A DNA stretch of 64,000 bases from Polyangia bacterium (GTDB taxonomy: Bacteria; Myxococcota_A; Polyangia; Nannocystales; Nannocystaceae). The DNA lies in contig JAUIFF010000003.1 of assembly GCA_030429545.1 (NCBI GenBank), positions 310,001 through 374,000 on the forward strand, read 5' to 3'. Positions 1 to 12,504 of the stretch are shown here, one piece after another; position 1 is the first letter of the stretch, and the number at the start of each line of letters is the position of its first letter. The notes under the pieces are model-generated. The model was not told the DNA's origin. It saw only the letters and a list, made by a program, of their open reading frames with translations, and searched no databases. A program made the translations under genes and the position numbers.

Positions 1-1
1 G

Positions 2-697
2 GCCATCCTCGAAAACGAGCCTCTCGGCGACGGTCTACTCGGCCCCCTTGTCGATCGCTGGTTTTTAGACCGCCACATCTGTCGGACGGTTCGGGCCACC
101 CGTGAGAGCCTTGCCGACCTGCTTGTCGAGCAGGCCCAGGGCCTAGGTGAGCCGCTGCGCGTGTGCGAGTTGGGCAGCGGTACTTCGGCCGAGCTGTTCG
201 ACGCACTCGACCGGGTCGCCGACGAACCGACCTCTTCGATCCGCGCTATTTGTATCGACAAAGACCCCGATGCCCTGCGCCAAGCGGACGCCGAGGCCGA
301 CGAGCTCGGTCACCACGAGCATGTTCGGTTTGTCTGTGCCGACGTCGTCGCCATGGTCCGCAACCCCGATCTCTACCTCGAGCCGCAGCATCTGTTTGTC
401 GCCGGAGGGTTGTTCAACTACGTCGACGACGACGATGTCCTGAGCGTCCTCGATTGGGTGTATAAGCATTTGATCGACGGTGGCAGCTTTGTGTTTACCT
501 GCACCTCGCCGGCCATCCCCGACCTCAAACTCATGGAGCACCTGCTCGAGTGGGAGATCATCACCCGAACCTCCTCCGACATCCAGCGGCTCGTCGAGCG
601 CTCGCGGTTTGGCACCGGAGTGCGGATCACCGGCATCAGCGACGGCCTGGTCCACATGGCGACCTGCCGCCGGGCCTTCAAAAGCAAGGGAAGCTAA
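2..697 (+). CDS. Class I SAM-dependent methyltransferase, 5' end missing (PhcB/extracellular-factor type)
   Basis: The frame is open from the left edge, so the true start lies outside; 231 residues are visible. The SAM-binding motif I, VCELGSGT, sits at about visible residues 54-61, followed by an acidic motif II (CIDKDP) and a DDGSF-like strand (IDGGSF). The stretch before motif I (PLVDRWFLD then CRTVRATRESL) and the C-terminal LMEHLLEWEIITRT resemble methyltransferases annotated as making 3-hydroxypalmitate methyl ester quorum signals. That family link is from memory and tentative; the methyltransferase fold is firm. It is followed after 9 bp by the SAM hydrolase gene, so the two may be co-transcribed, which would put a SAM-using and a SAM-degrading enzyme together. 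Confidence 0.75.
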   Translation, partial: AILENEPLGDGLLGPLVDRWFLDRHICRTVRATRESLADLLVEQAQGLGEPLRVCELGSGTSAELFDALDRVADEPTSSIRAICIDKDPDALRQADAEADELGHHEHVRFVCADVVAMVRNPDLYLEPQHLFVAGGLFNYVDDDDVLSVLDWVYKHLIDGGSFVFTCTSPAIPDLKLMEHLLEWEIITRTSSDIQRLVERSRFGTGVRITGISDGLVHMATCRRAFKSKGS

Positions 698-706
698 ACA
701 CGCGCC

Positions 707-1513
707 ATGAAACCGCCGTTTGTACCCTCCGGGGTCATCACCCTCACCACCGACTTTGGCCACAAGGGCCCATTTGTCGCCACCATGAAGGGGATGATGC
801 TGCGACAGTTTGCAGCGGCCAAGATCATCGACCTCACCCACGAAATCGTGGTCCATTGGCCGGCGGAGGCTGCATTTTGGCTCAAACACGCCTACCGGTT
901 TTTTCCCGAGGGCACCGTCCACGTCGCGGTTGTCGACCCGGGCGTCGGGACCGAGCGGGACATTATTGCCGGGCTTTACCGCGGGCATGCATTTATCGCC
1001 CCGGACAACGGACAACTCGCGCCAATTCTCGGGTCGTCGAGTGCCGAAGCTGTCCACCGGGTCGACCTCGAGGGCCTCGCAGCGTTTGGCATCCATAACC
1101 CGAGTGCCACCTTCCACGGCCGAGACATCATTGCCCCGCTCGCCGCCCAACTCGCATCGGGGGCTCGTAGCGTCCGCGACCTCGGCCCCGCCACCCGCGA
1201 AATTGTGCCCTCGTGGGTCGACGAGCCGGTGGCGACGGCATCCCGGCTCTCGGGCGTTGTGATTACCGTCGACAATTTTGGCAACCTGTTTACCAACATC
1301 GACCGCCCCCTGCTGCGCCGCTTCAAAAACCCGGTCATCCATGCCGGAGGCCACGACATCCCGCTGCGTCGGACCTACGCCGATGTCGAGCCCGGGACCT
1401 ACCTCGCGCTGCTCAACTCGTTTGATGTCCTCGAAATCGCCCGTGCCGAGCAAAGTGCCGCCCGTGGCCTCGGGCTCTCTCGCGGGGCCCCCGTGGTTGT
1501 CACCGAGGGTTAA
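707..1513 (+). CDS. SAM hydroxide adenosyltransferase (DUF62/SAM hydrolase family)
   Basis: 268 residues, the usual size for the family. The N-terminal TLTTDFG (residues 12-18), DPGVGT (about 76-81) and APDNGQLAP (about 97-105) are the family signatures that hold the SAM adenosine and the catalytic hydroxide. Characterised relatives split S-adenosylmethionine with water into adenosine and methionine; fluorinase and chlorinase are halide-using cousins. The halide enzymes have an extra loop that I do not see, so hydrolysis is the likely reaction. The ATG at 707 comes 9 bp after the preceding methyltransferase gene, suggesting a shared transcript. Expected to be a cytoplasmic trimer. The physiological role is not known for most members. 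Confidence 0.9.
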   Translation: MKPPFVPSGVITLTTDFGHKGPFVATMKGMMLRQFAAAKIIDLTHEIVVHWPAEAAFWLKHAYRFFPEGTVHVAVVDPGVGTERDIIAGLYRGHAFIAPDNGQLAPILGSSSAEAVHRVDLEGLAAFGIHNPSATFHGRDIIAPLAAQLASGARSVRDLGPATREIVPSWVDEPVATASRLSGVVITVDNFGNLFTNIDRPLLRRFKNPVIHAGGHDIPLRRTYADVEPGTYLALLNSFDVLEIARAEQSAARGLGLSRGAPVVVTEG

Positions 1514-1617
1514 CCCGCAATCGTTGCACGTGCATGGACTGCGCGGTTACCCCACAGCAACCGCGTGTGAGCCGGCAAAGTTGCACTCCCGTGTAGATCC
1601 TGCAAACTCGTACAACA

Positions 1618-2103
1618 ATGGATGCCCCGGACCTGCTCGAGCGCTTACAACACGACCACGGCCCACTGACCCGGGCGATCGATCAGCTGCACACGCTCCT
1701 GCAGGCCCCACCGGATGCACATACACTCGCCGACTGTTGGGAGCAGTTTGGTGACCTGTGCGAATACCTCAGCGACGAACTGCTCGAACACTTTGGCCGC
1801 GAAGAAGAGGCCCTGTTCCCGTTTGTCCTCGACGCGCTGCCCCACCTCGAGGCCCAGGTCTCCCAACTAGAAGAAGAACACGACAGTTTGTGTGGGGCCG
1901 TCACCCGACTCGGGCACCTGGCCCAGCGCGGGCAAGATGCGTTCGAAGAGCACTTTACCCTTGCACAGGCTACGTTTGGCCGATTTGAGGCCAACTACCT
2001 GCGGCATGCCGAACAGGAGCGAGACCTCCTGCACGCGGTCGCTACTGGGCTCTCGCCCGAACAACGCATCGCCCTCGACACGGCCACCCGCGGCCTGCTC
2101 TAA
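1618..2103 (+). CDS. Hemerythrin-like HHE domain protein
   Basis: A 161-residue all-helical protein. Iron-ligand-type residues occur in the expected order: H12-x-H14 in LQHDHGPL, a His-Glu pair in LLEHFGREEEALFP (about residues 57-70), EEEHDSL (about 85-91) and LRHAEQERDLL near the C-terminus. This spacing matches single-domain bacterial hemerythrin/HHE proteins that bind a di-iron centre and sense or store oxygen or handle NO and iron. The start is the ATG at 1618. The upstream 104 bp hold one copy of the iterated palindrome (1525-1534), and another lies inside the gene (1716-1725). No partner gene is evident. Confidence 0.8.
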   Translation: MDAPDLLERLQHDHGPLTRAIDQLHTLLQAPPDAHTLADCWEQFGDLCEYLSDELLEHFGREEEALFPFVLDALPHLEAQVSQLEEEHDSLCGAVTRLGHLAQRGQDAFEEHFTLAQATFGRFEANYLRHAEQERDLLHAVATGLSPEQRIALDTATRGLL

Positions 2104-2149
2104 CGCCGGTCAGCCCAGGCCACCGGAAAAACATGTAGACACACCTAAA

Positions 2150-3265
2150 TTACCGGTGTGTCGACGACGGCTCCACCACCGTCACCGGGGAGCGGGTCAA
2201 AAACCCCACGAGGGCGTCGACAAAGTAGTCATGGGCCTGCTCGAGATGGGCGGCGTGATCACCATGGGGAACAACCACCCAGCGGCGGTCTTCGTTGGCG
2301 ATCATCCGGATCAACCGGGCCTGGTTGACAGGCGGCGCATACGGGTCGTGACGCCCGTGAATCACCAGGGTTGGAACCGTGACCTTGGCCGGGTCGAGCA
2401 CCCCAAATTGGTACATCGCCCGCCAGTCCATCCGCACCGGATCGGCCGCCACCGCAGCCTCCGAAAACGCCTCGACCGTTTGTCGATGCACATACTTTGG
2501 CAGGCGAAAATCCTCAGCGGCCGCAGCCTTCGTCGTCGGTCGCCGGGCTGGTGAACGCGTTGAGGGTTTGGGAGCTTTGGGATTGGTCCGTCCCGCCTTT
2601 CGCGGATCGCGGGGGTAGCCGTACAACACCAGTTCACCGACAAGCTCCGGCTGATTTTGGGCCGCGAGCTGGGCCACCAACGAGCCCAGCGACCAGCCAA
2701 ACAGCGCCGGCTTACCGATGTCTGGGTGGCGTTTGGCGATCCACTGCATGGTCTGCACCACATCGGCCGCCGCGCGGTCGGGGGTTAAAAACCCGGTTTC
2801 ATCCCGGGCGGTCTTGCCATAGCCACGCAGGTCAATTGCATATGCAGCGATATTGTGGCGAGCCAACGCATCCATCAGCGACCGCTTTGGCCCGCCAGGC
2901 ACCTGCAAGTCGAAGTCGGGTAGGCTACTCCACGTCCGTCCGTGTATCAGCAAGATTATCCTGGTGGGTGCTTGCGGAACCTTCGCCCACACCGCGAGCG
3001 TATGTCCGTCATCGGCTGTGACCCTGTGCTCAACGAGCTCCGCTGCGACTTCGGTAGCCGGTTCGTCAGGCACCGGCGCCGCCAACGGTTCGGCTTCTTG
3101 GGCGGGCTTGACCTCGGGCGCCGCGTGCACGGCCTGGACCGGCGCGGACGGCTGGTCGTCCTCCGACTCCGGCGCCATGCGACAAGCGACGCTCAAACTC
3201 AAAAGTGCCAACGACAAAACTGCCCAACGTCCCGCGGATCTGGCCATCGCAGCCAGCATAGGCAT
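2150..3265 (-). CDS. Alpha/beta hydrolase lipoprotein
   Basis: About 371 residues. A hydrophobic N-terminus ends in SLSVAC, a lipobox, so the mature protein should be a lipid-anchored envelope protein; a 45-residue Pro/Ala/Glu-rich tether follows. The hydrolase fold shows LIHGRTWSS (oxyanion region), nucleophile Ser192 in GWSLG, Asp307 in HGRHDPY and His337 in PHGDHAAH, a complete triad of the monoglyceride-lipase/serine-aminopeptidase type. The substrate cannot be told. I chose ATG 3265; a TTG three codons upstream and an ATG two codons downstream are alternatives. It is divergent from the large RHS gene, with about 100 bp between them. Confidence 0.75.
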   Translation of the reverse strand: MPMLAAMARSAGRWAVLSLALLSLSVACRMAPESEDDQPSAPVQAVHAAPEVKPAQEAEPLAAPVPDEPATEVAAELVEHRVTADDGHTLAVWAKVPQAPTRIILLIHGRTWSSLPDFDLQVPGGPKRSLMDALARHNIAAYAIDLRGYGKTARDETGFLTPDRAAADVVQTMQWIAKRHPDIGKPALFGWSLGSLVAQLAAQNQPELVGELVLYGYPRDPRKAGRTNPKAPKPSTRSPARRPTTKAAAAEDFRLPKYVHRQTVEAFSEAAVAADPVRMDWRAMYQFGVLDPAKVTVPTLVIHGRHDPYAPPVNQARLIRMIANEDRRWVVVPHGDHAAHLEQAHDYFVDALVGFLTRSPVTVVEPSSTHR

Positions 3266-3363
3266 GTCCCGCAAACTTTTGCAATTTCAGCATTTTATCG
3301 ATCAAGTCGATTTTTTTCGGCACCCGCTGCAACACCCGAGTGCCGCGGCCGATAGGGCGGAAC

Positions 3364-6300
3364 ATGGCCCATACGTCCCCATCCTATTTCGAATCACCGG
3401 CCGAAGCGCTACGCGCCGACGCCGATATCTTCGCCGCTTTGGTCGCCGACAGCACCAAGCGAAACATCCCCTACGAGACGATAGCCGACTCCGAAAAAAG
3501 CTGGGAGGAGCGGGTCGCGGCATTCGGCTCAACCCTGCTAGCCCTCCCCAAACTCGGAACCGCGATCCTCGAAGATAGTGTCTTCGCAACTGTCTATAGC
3601 AAGATTCCATATACCGCACCGGCGGCCCACCGCCTGACATGTACGACCTCAAATCTACACGTCCATGCGCCCAACATTGTTTCGGCAAATATTGGCACTG
3701 CCGCACTCACTGCAACTCCCTCCGTGCTGCTCGGAGGGGAGCCTGCGCTACGTTGCGGGGACGTCGGGTTTGCCTTCGGGGCATGCCCACCGAAGGGTGT
3801 TGTCCCGTTCACCGTCGAAACCGGCTCGAGTACCGTCTTTATTGGCGGAGCCCGTGCCAGCCGTATCCTTGATTTTACCTCGAGCTGCCCACTTGCGCCG
3901 AAAGATATGAGGTCGCGTTCAACCGTGAGCAGGCGTCAACTCGCCGAAGTCGCAGCCAAAAAGCGACAGTCGGCTGCAGCCAGCCTCGGGACAGCAATGG
4001 CATACACAACTCTTAGCAAAGTGTTCGCCTACCCAAGTGTCAAAAATGACTATTGGGCATTGGTCGAACTTCGCAGACAACTTGCTCACACAAAAGATCC
4101 TGAAGCGGCCTCGATCCTGCGGTCACGGATCGAGGCCTACGAGGCCAAGGAGAGCAAGCGTCGGTCTGGCGCTGTTCGGAGCTTGACAGCGATGCTTCCC
4201 GCACTTCTCACCGCAAGTGGTTTGTGCGGCACTTCGCCGGCAATGAGTTCGGCACGCGGCATCTTGTGGAACTGGAAATCCGCAAGCTGCCTCATCGGAG
4301 GCTTTCCGAAGGCGACCCTCCCCATCCCATGGCCGCGCATCGAACAGGTCATCACCACCTCTATCCGCCACACCAGCCTCGCCCGGATTGCGTTTCGTAC
4401 CCAGGGTTGGCGGCCTGGTCGTCAGCAAAATTTCTTACCCCCGTCGCGCGCGGTCTGTGTCGGCGACCCCGTCGACGTTGGCACCGGTCGGGTCCTTCTC
4501 GACTTTATTGTATGCACACTCAATGCGCCCACTCCCTTTACCCTGAAAGCGCGCTACAGTTCGGGCTGGGCCGGCCGCGACAGTGCGCTGGGTTTCGGCT
4601 GGTCCCACAACCTCGAAGTCCGTGCGTGGATCGAGCCGGGCCAGGTTGTGGTTTTCGATGAGCAGGGCTGTGAGGTCGAGTTTGAGCTACCGCAGGGCAA
4701 CACCGACGTTGGCAGCCTAGCGGTCGGCACACGCCTGTTTCAGCCATTTGCTCGCCGCACGCTCATCCGTGGGCGCGACAACACCTGGGAGCTTTGTGGC
4801 CCGCCCGGTGTCCGTCGCTTTTTGGCCGCCCACCCACAACAACCCAACCAATGGCTGCTGACTTCGGTGGTCGCTGCTGGCCAAACTGCCTACCGCTGCC
4901 ACCGCGGGCCCAAAGGCCGATTGCTCGCCGCGGTCTTGCCCAAAAACCGCCGTATTGCGTTTCACTACGACCACCACGGCCACCTCAAACAGATCACCAC
5001 GCCCGCTCCCGATGGTCGTTCCCAACAGATTTGCATAAAATTTGTATACACAAACGAGAGACTCCTTGCGGGCGCCCGTGAACCAGGAGGAAAAATCCGT
5101 GAATTTCAATACAAGGGCAGTTTGTTAGCCGCCCACACCCTCCCCACCGGCGTGACCTATCGCTACGAGTACGACGGTGATCATCCCACATCAAAATGTA
5201 CATACACCAGTGGCGATGAGGGCCGGCTCGAGCGCGCGATCGAGTACACGAAGGATGGCCGCAAGACATTTGTGACCGACGGAGCCGGCAATATCGCGGC
5301 CTACCACATCAACGAACTCGGAGCGGTGACCTCGATCGTCGACTGTCAGGGCGGGACCACCAAAATCACCTACAACGACACCCTGTGGCCAACCACCTAC
5401 CAGGATGCCCATGGCAACACCCACCACTACAGCTACGATGATGCGGGCAATCTGGTTGCCCATACCGACCCTGCCGGTATCACCACCCGCTATCACCGTG
5501 ACCAGCGAGGGCTGATTGTCGCCCGCGTTTGCGAGGGCCGGCGCTGGGCATGGCAACGCAACTACGCGGGTCAAATCACCCGGGTAACGGACCCCTCCGG
5601 CCGCGAAACCCTGCTCGAGCGCAACGACGATGGCAGGGTCATTGCAGTTACATTTTCTCCGACCAAGGTCTTTCGATTTTCCCATACACCTGCGGGTCTG
5701 CTCGCGGCGATGCGCAGCCCGGATGGCGCCCGTCATCGTTGGTCTTACAACTATACCGGCCAGTTGATCCGTATGGAGGACCCAGTCGGCCGCGCGACAA
5801 GCTACAGTCGAGATGCGCGAGGGCGCGTACTGTCGGTAACCCTGCCAGATGCGACCCGCGAGAGTTTTCGCTGGGCCACTTCGGGGCTGCTCACCCGTTA
5901 TTGTGGGCCCGCGACCCAGTTAGAGTGCTTATACAACAAGTCTGGACAGCCTGTGCTTGTGCGATTGCCAACCTCCCACTGGCGCCTGGCCTACGATGCC
6001 GAGGGGCGCCTGCAGTCCTGGGAAAACTCCCGGGGACAGCGGCTTTGTTACACGCGCGATCGTCTAGGCGCCATTGTCGAAGAGCAGCTCGCGGGTGTTT
6101 CACGGGCGTTTCGCCGCAACCTCCTGGGCCAGATTTACCAGGTCGACTACGCCGACGGTGCTGTGCACCTCGAATACGACCCATGTGGACGGGTTAGCGA
6201 TATCCGCGGGGACAACAGGCTTCACCACCGGTTTCGCTACAACGCCCACGGTCAACTCGTGTGGGCCAGCAACCATCAAACCCCGGTCGAACTTGTACGC

Positions 6301-8088
6301 GACCAGCTCGGGCGTATCACCGAGGAACGCGTGGGTGAGCAGTGGGTCCGGCAGCAATACGACCTCGTTGGCGAACTCATGCTTGTACAAACATCAGCGG
6401 GGTTGACCCTGCGCTACGGGTACAACGACCGCGGCCGACTGGTCTCGACCACGTTCGAGCAACAGGGGCACCCCCTTGGGCTGTGGGCCTTCCACGACCA
6501 CTATACGGCCTGTGGCCGGCTCCGGCGGCGGGAGCTGGTTTATGAGCCACCCGGCCCACCACGATTTCTTCAGTTTTCCCATACCCCGTCGGGCACCCTC
6601 GCACAGATCGACGATGTCCGAAGCTCAAACACACAGGCACTTCCGCATATACAACAACTGTGGCCAACTGCCGGCGGGTTTGCCCGCGTGCCGCACGACG
6701 AAACCAAGAGCTTGTCGCTGCGAACTGCCGACATCGAGCCAACCTACGAGGACTGCGAACGTGACGAACGCGGTCGAGTTTGTACGCTCGACAACCGGAC
6801 CGCAAAAACCCAACTTCGCTACGACGCGCTCAATCGCGTGGTGGAGGTCGCCAGCCCACAACAGACCTACCAACTTACCTACGATGCGCTCGGTCGCTGC
6901 TTCTCGACCACGGGTGCAACGCAACGCCTCGACTGGTCCTGGCATGGCCCACACCGGTTGGCTCAGACGCACAGCCAACGATCCCCCTCGGCCGGCCCAA
7001 ACGAGCCAACAAACGATTTGAGTGTCGCCACTACGCCGACCGCCTGTGGGGCACAACCCCGCGAACCGGCGACGCACTGCAACAGCGCTACTAAGTTGGC
7101 TACGAACACTCCGGCCACGGCTAGGGTCGAGTTCGCTACGAACACTCCTGCCCGCAAAATCCCTGCTACGGTCGAGTTGCCTACGAACACCCGTGCCAAT
7201 CTGGCTACGAACACTCCTGCGGCCACATCTACGGTCGAGTTGTCGACGACCCCCCGTGCCAGCGAGCCCACATCTACGCTCGAGTTGCCTACGACCACCC
7301 GTGCCAGTGCGCCCACACCTACGGTCGAGTTGCCTACGAATACTCCTGCAAGCGCGACCGCTGCTAGGGTCGAGATGGCTACAAATACGCCTGCCAGCGC
7401 GACCGCTGCTAGGGTCGAGATGGCTACGAACAGCCGTGCCAGCGAGCCCACATCTACGGTCGAGCCGTTCGAGGCACCGGCAACCGACACGAGTACCCCA
7501 GCGAATAGCTCGTTGACCTGGGTGTTTACCCCCGGCGCCAACCTGCCTGTTGCATGTCTTGAAAGACACCCAGATGCCGCCCGGGTCGCCATCTTACTTG
7601 CCGCCAACGTGCCTCGGTTACCCGCAACCGGCGACACCATCGTTGACTGGATGCAGTGGTATCTCGCCCCATCGGCGACAGAGGCCTCCCTCGCCGTCTC
7701 CGACAATCCATCGCAGGACCACGGTCATCTGCGAAATGCACTCACAGGTTTTGTACATACATCGACGAAGGTACGCACGCCCGTCAACCGAACGCCACTT
7801 ATTCCCTCACGCTCGCTTCCCTGGAGTCGCCCGGCACGTTTGTTCCAACAGCCCGATGTCGACGAGCCAACCATCTTTCAGCCGCTCGCCACACTCGACT
7901 TGCCCACCGACAGGCCCGTGACGCTCCCGGTTCGCGTACCAGGCGAGGCGCCCGAACTACCGCCGCAGGCCACGGCACTCGAACGTCGGGCGCTTGCCAT
8001 TGCTCTGCACGACGAAGCGCACTGGCACGTCCAAGGCCATCTCCTAGGCGCACTGCGTCGTATACGCTTTACCGACACTCTTTGCTAG
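3364..8088 (+). CDS. PAAR-like/RHS repeat protein with internal minisatellite
   Basis: About 1574 residues from ATG 3364 (a GTG eight codons earlier is possible). An N-terminal region with LGGEPALRCGDVGFAFGACPP (about 125-150) resembles PAAR-like tips used to load effectors on secretion systems. VCVGDPVDVGTGRVLLDF (about 363 on) is the DUF6531 entry to an RHS shell, followed by many YD-type repeats (for example YDAEGRLQSW, YNDRGRLVST, YDALGRCFST) to about residue 1240. Instead of the usual DPxG-rich core end and a toxin, there is a 123-residue Thr/Ala/Pro tandem repeat and a 200-residue tail with no recognised toxin motif. A role as a polymorphic exported protein is inferred. No immunity gene is apparent directly downstream. 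Confidence 0.8.
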   Translation: MAHTSPSYFESPAEALRADADIFAALVADSTKRNIPYETIADSEKSWEERVAAFGSTLLALPKLGTAILEDSVFATVYSKIPYTAPAAHRLTCTTSNLHVHAPNIVSANIGTAALTATPSVLLGGEPALRCGDVGFAFGACPPKGVVPFTVETGSSTVFIGGARASRILDFTSSCPLAPKDMRSRSTVSRRQLAEVAAKKRQSAAASLGTAMAYTTLSKVFAYPSVKNDYWALVELRRQLAHTKDPEAASILRSRIEAYEAKESKRRSGAVRSLTAMLPALLTASGLCGTSPAMSSARGILWNWKSASCLIGGFPKATLPIPWPRIEQVITTSIRHTSLARIAFRTQGWRPGRQQNFLPPSRAVCVGDPVDVGTGRVLLDFIVCTLNAPTPFTLKARYSSGWAGRDSALGFGWSHNLEVRAWIEPGQVVVFDEQGCEVEFELPQGNTDVGSLAVGTRLFQPFARRTLIRGRDNTWELCGPPGVRRFLAAHPQQPNQWLLTSVVAAGQTAYRCHRGPKGRLLAAVLPKNRRIAFHYDHHGHLKQITTPAPDGRSQQICIKFVYTNERLLAGAREPGGKIREFQYKGSLLAAHTLPTGVTYRYEYDGDHPTSKCTYTSGDEGRLERAIEYTKDGRKTFVTDGAGNIAAYHINELGAVTSIVDCQGGTTKITYNDTLWPTTYQDAHGNTHHYSYDDAGNLVAHTDPAGITTRYHRDQRGLIVARVCEGRRWAWQRNYAGQITRVTDPSGRETLLERNDDGRVIAVTFSPTKVFRFSHTPAGLLAAMRSPDGARHRWSYNYTGQLIRMEDPVGRATSYSRDARGRVLSVTLPDATRESFRWATSGLLTRYCGPATQLECLYNKSGQPVLVRLPTSHWRLAYDAEGRLQSWENSRGQRLCYTRDRLGAIVEEQLAGVSRAFRRNLLGQIYQVDYADGAVHLEYDPCGRVSDIRGDNRLHHRFRYNAHGQLVWASNHQTPVELVRDQLGRITEERVGEQWVRQQYDLVGELMLVQTSAGLTLRYGYNDRGRLVSTTFEQQGHPLGLWAFHDHYTACGRLRRRELVYEPPGPPRFLQFSHTPSGTLAQIDDVRSSNTQALPHIQQLWPTAGGFARVPHDETKSLSLRTADIEPTYEDCERDERGRVCTLDNRTAKTQLRYDALNRVVEVASPQQTYQLTYDALGRCFSTTGATQRLDWSWHGPHRLAQTHSQRSPSAGPNEPTNDLSVATTPTACGAQPREPATHCNSATKLATNTPATARVEFATNTPARKIPATVELPTNTRANLATNTPAATSTVELSTTPRASEPTSTLELPTTTRASAPTPTVELPTNTPASATAARVEMATNTPASATAARVEMATNSRASEPTSTVEPFEAPATDTSTPANSSLTWVFTPGANLPVACLERHPDAARVAILLAANVPRLPATGDTIVDWMQWYLAPSATEASLAVSDNPSQDHGHLRNALTGFVHTSTKVRTPVNRTPLIPSRSLPWSRPARLFQQPDVDEPTIFQPLATLDLPTDRPVTLPVRVPGEAPELPPQATALERRALAIALHDEAHWHVQGHLLGALRRIRFTDTLC
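7099..7467 (+). repeat. 45-bp coding minisatellite in the RHS gene
   Basis: About eight imperfect tandem units of 15 codons, consensus like [AP]TNTPASxxTxxVEL. Two neighbouring units around 7336-7425 are nearly identical at DNA level, which points to recent duplication, while flanking units have diverged. The block keeps the reading frame and replaces the part of an RHS protein where the conserved core end is expected. Confidence 0.85.
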
Positions 8089-8146
8089 GCGCCGGTTCGA
8101 CCACGGGCGGTTGGTCTACACCAGCACTCGCACTCGCAAAACCGAC

Positions 8147-11005
<2,859 letters not shown>

Positions 11006-11199
11006 TTCCGAAACTCGGTTGTGCTCGTCCAACGCAGCTGATCCTCGCCCATGGTCGGCGCAGTTGCAACTTCTACAACCGCCCCTCCAAGAACAATGTG
11101 TATGCATCCATTATGTGCCCCAACTTTCGCGCGAGATCGAACAAAACCGCATCCGTGGGCTGCTAGGCCACTAAACTAGATGTAGAAGCATACTTTGAC

Positions 11200-12408
11200 T
11201 CAGCCGGATACACGTTCGATGACCAGGGCGACGGCAAGACCTGCTCCCGCACACATGGCCACCACACCAAAGCGTTCGCCCGCCGCCTCCATCCCATCGA
11301 GCAGGATCTGGGTAAGAACAGCTCCAGTCGCGCCTAGGGGGTGCCCCATCGCAATCGCTCCACCGTGGACGTTCACGCGCTCAGCTGCAATCCCCAACGC
11401 CTGTTGGCAGGCCAAAACCGGCGCCGCAAACGATTCGTTGATCTCAAACCTATCGACCTCGGCAAGCTCGACCCCGGCCTGCTTGAGAGCTTTTTGCGTG
11501 GCCAGGGCTGGCCCGGTGAGCATGACGACCGGTTCGACACTCGCGGTCGCAAAACCTCGGATCCGAGCCCGTGGGCGCAACCCAGCATGCTCCCCGGCCC
11601 GCCGGTGACCGATCAGTACAAGCGCCGCCCCATCGACGATTCCCGGGCTATTGCCACTGTGATGCAGATGCTGAAGCGGGAGCTGGTCGGGGTATCGCTG
11701 CTGTAGAATTTTGGCACAGGTCCCGTGGACCATCTTTGAGAACGCAGGCTCGCGTTGGTTGAGATCTGCCATCGTCAGCTGCGGTCGGATCCGTTCGTCG
11801 CGGGCGAGAAGTACGTGCCCATCGTCGCCAACTACCGGGATCAACGAGCGGGCAAACGCACCGCTGTCGCTGGCAGCACTTGCTCGTTGGTGTGAGCGCA
11901 GGGCGAAGGTGTCGAGCTGCTCGCGGGTAAACCCGTGCATGGTTGCAATCAGGTCGGCCGAGATTCCCATGTGGATAAACCCGGTCCGCGCCGCAACCTC
12001 CGGGTCGCTAAACCACGCGCCACGATCGCTGAGCATCGGCACCCGCGACATCGACTCGACCCCACCGGCGACCACGAGGTCCTGCATACCTGCATGTACA
12101 TGGGCTGCTGCGTTGGCGATCGCCGATAGTCCCGAGGCACAAAATCGATTGAGTGTGACGCCCGATACCGAATATGGCCAACCGGCATGCAGCGCCGCGA
12201 TCTTGGCGATGTTTGCCCCCTGCTCACCAACCTGGGTCACGCATCCGAGTTGGATATCCCCCACGAGCGCAGGGTCGAACGCGTTGCGCGAGACCAACGC
12301 GGCAAATAGCGGCTGAAGGAGTTCGACGGGTTTCACCCCCGCGAGTGCACCTCCCTGCCGCCCTCGGCCCCGCGGTGTCCGTACTCCGTCAAAAATAAAC
12401 GCATCCAT
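11200..12408 (-). CDS. Thiolase (acetyl-CoA C-acyltransferase family)
   Basis: 402 residues. The acyl-accepting cysteine is C90 in NRFCASGL; INESFAAP and the histidine motif GGAIAMGHPLGATGA follow, and the second active-site cysteine lies in MCAGAGLA near the end. All catalytic positions of a degradative/biosynthetic thiolase are present. It would cleave 3-ketoacyl-CoA with CoA, or run the reverse condensation. ATG 12408 is preferred over an upstream start because GAGGAT precedes it at a good distance. It lies about 96 bp downstream of a second thiolase-like gene and is probably in the same leftward cluster as the carotenoid oxygenase. Confidence 0.88.
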   Translation of the reverse strand: MDAFIFDGVRTPRGRGRQGGALAGVKPVELLQPLFAALVSRNAFDPALVGDIQLGCVTQVGEQGANIAKIAALHAGWPYSVSGVTLNRFCASGLSAIANAAAHVHAGMQDLVVAGGVESMSRVPMLSDRGAWFSDPEVAARTGFIHMGISADLIATMHGFTREQLDTFALRSHQRASAASDSGAFARSLIPVVGDDGHVLLARDERIRPQLTMADLNQREPAFSKMVHGTCAKILQQRYPDQLPLQHLHHSGNSPGIVDGAALVLIGHRRAGEHAGLRPRARIRGFATASVEPVVMLTGPALATQKALKQAGVELAEVDRFEINESFAAPVLACQQALGIAAERVNVHGGAIAMGHPLGATGAVLTQILLDGMEAAGERFGVVAMCAGAGLAVALVIERVSG

Positions 12409-12504
12409 GGCTATCCTCGCAGGCAACCTCGAATATCAATGTATACACACTGATCCCAACCGGTTGGGTAGTGAGCAGCCGCTCCCGCGAACTGGCTTGA
12501 CTGG

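Noticed and set aside
143..1453. A 436-codon leftward frame across the methyltransferase and SAM hydrolase genes
   Set aside because: Both plus-strand genes are recognisable families; the antisense frame is a GC-rich artefact.
6625..7706. Long leftward frames opposite the RHS minisatellite
   Set aside because: They are Arg/Gly or Ala/Val-rich mirror translations of the repeat with no homology or signals.
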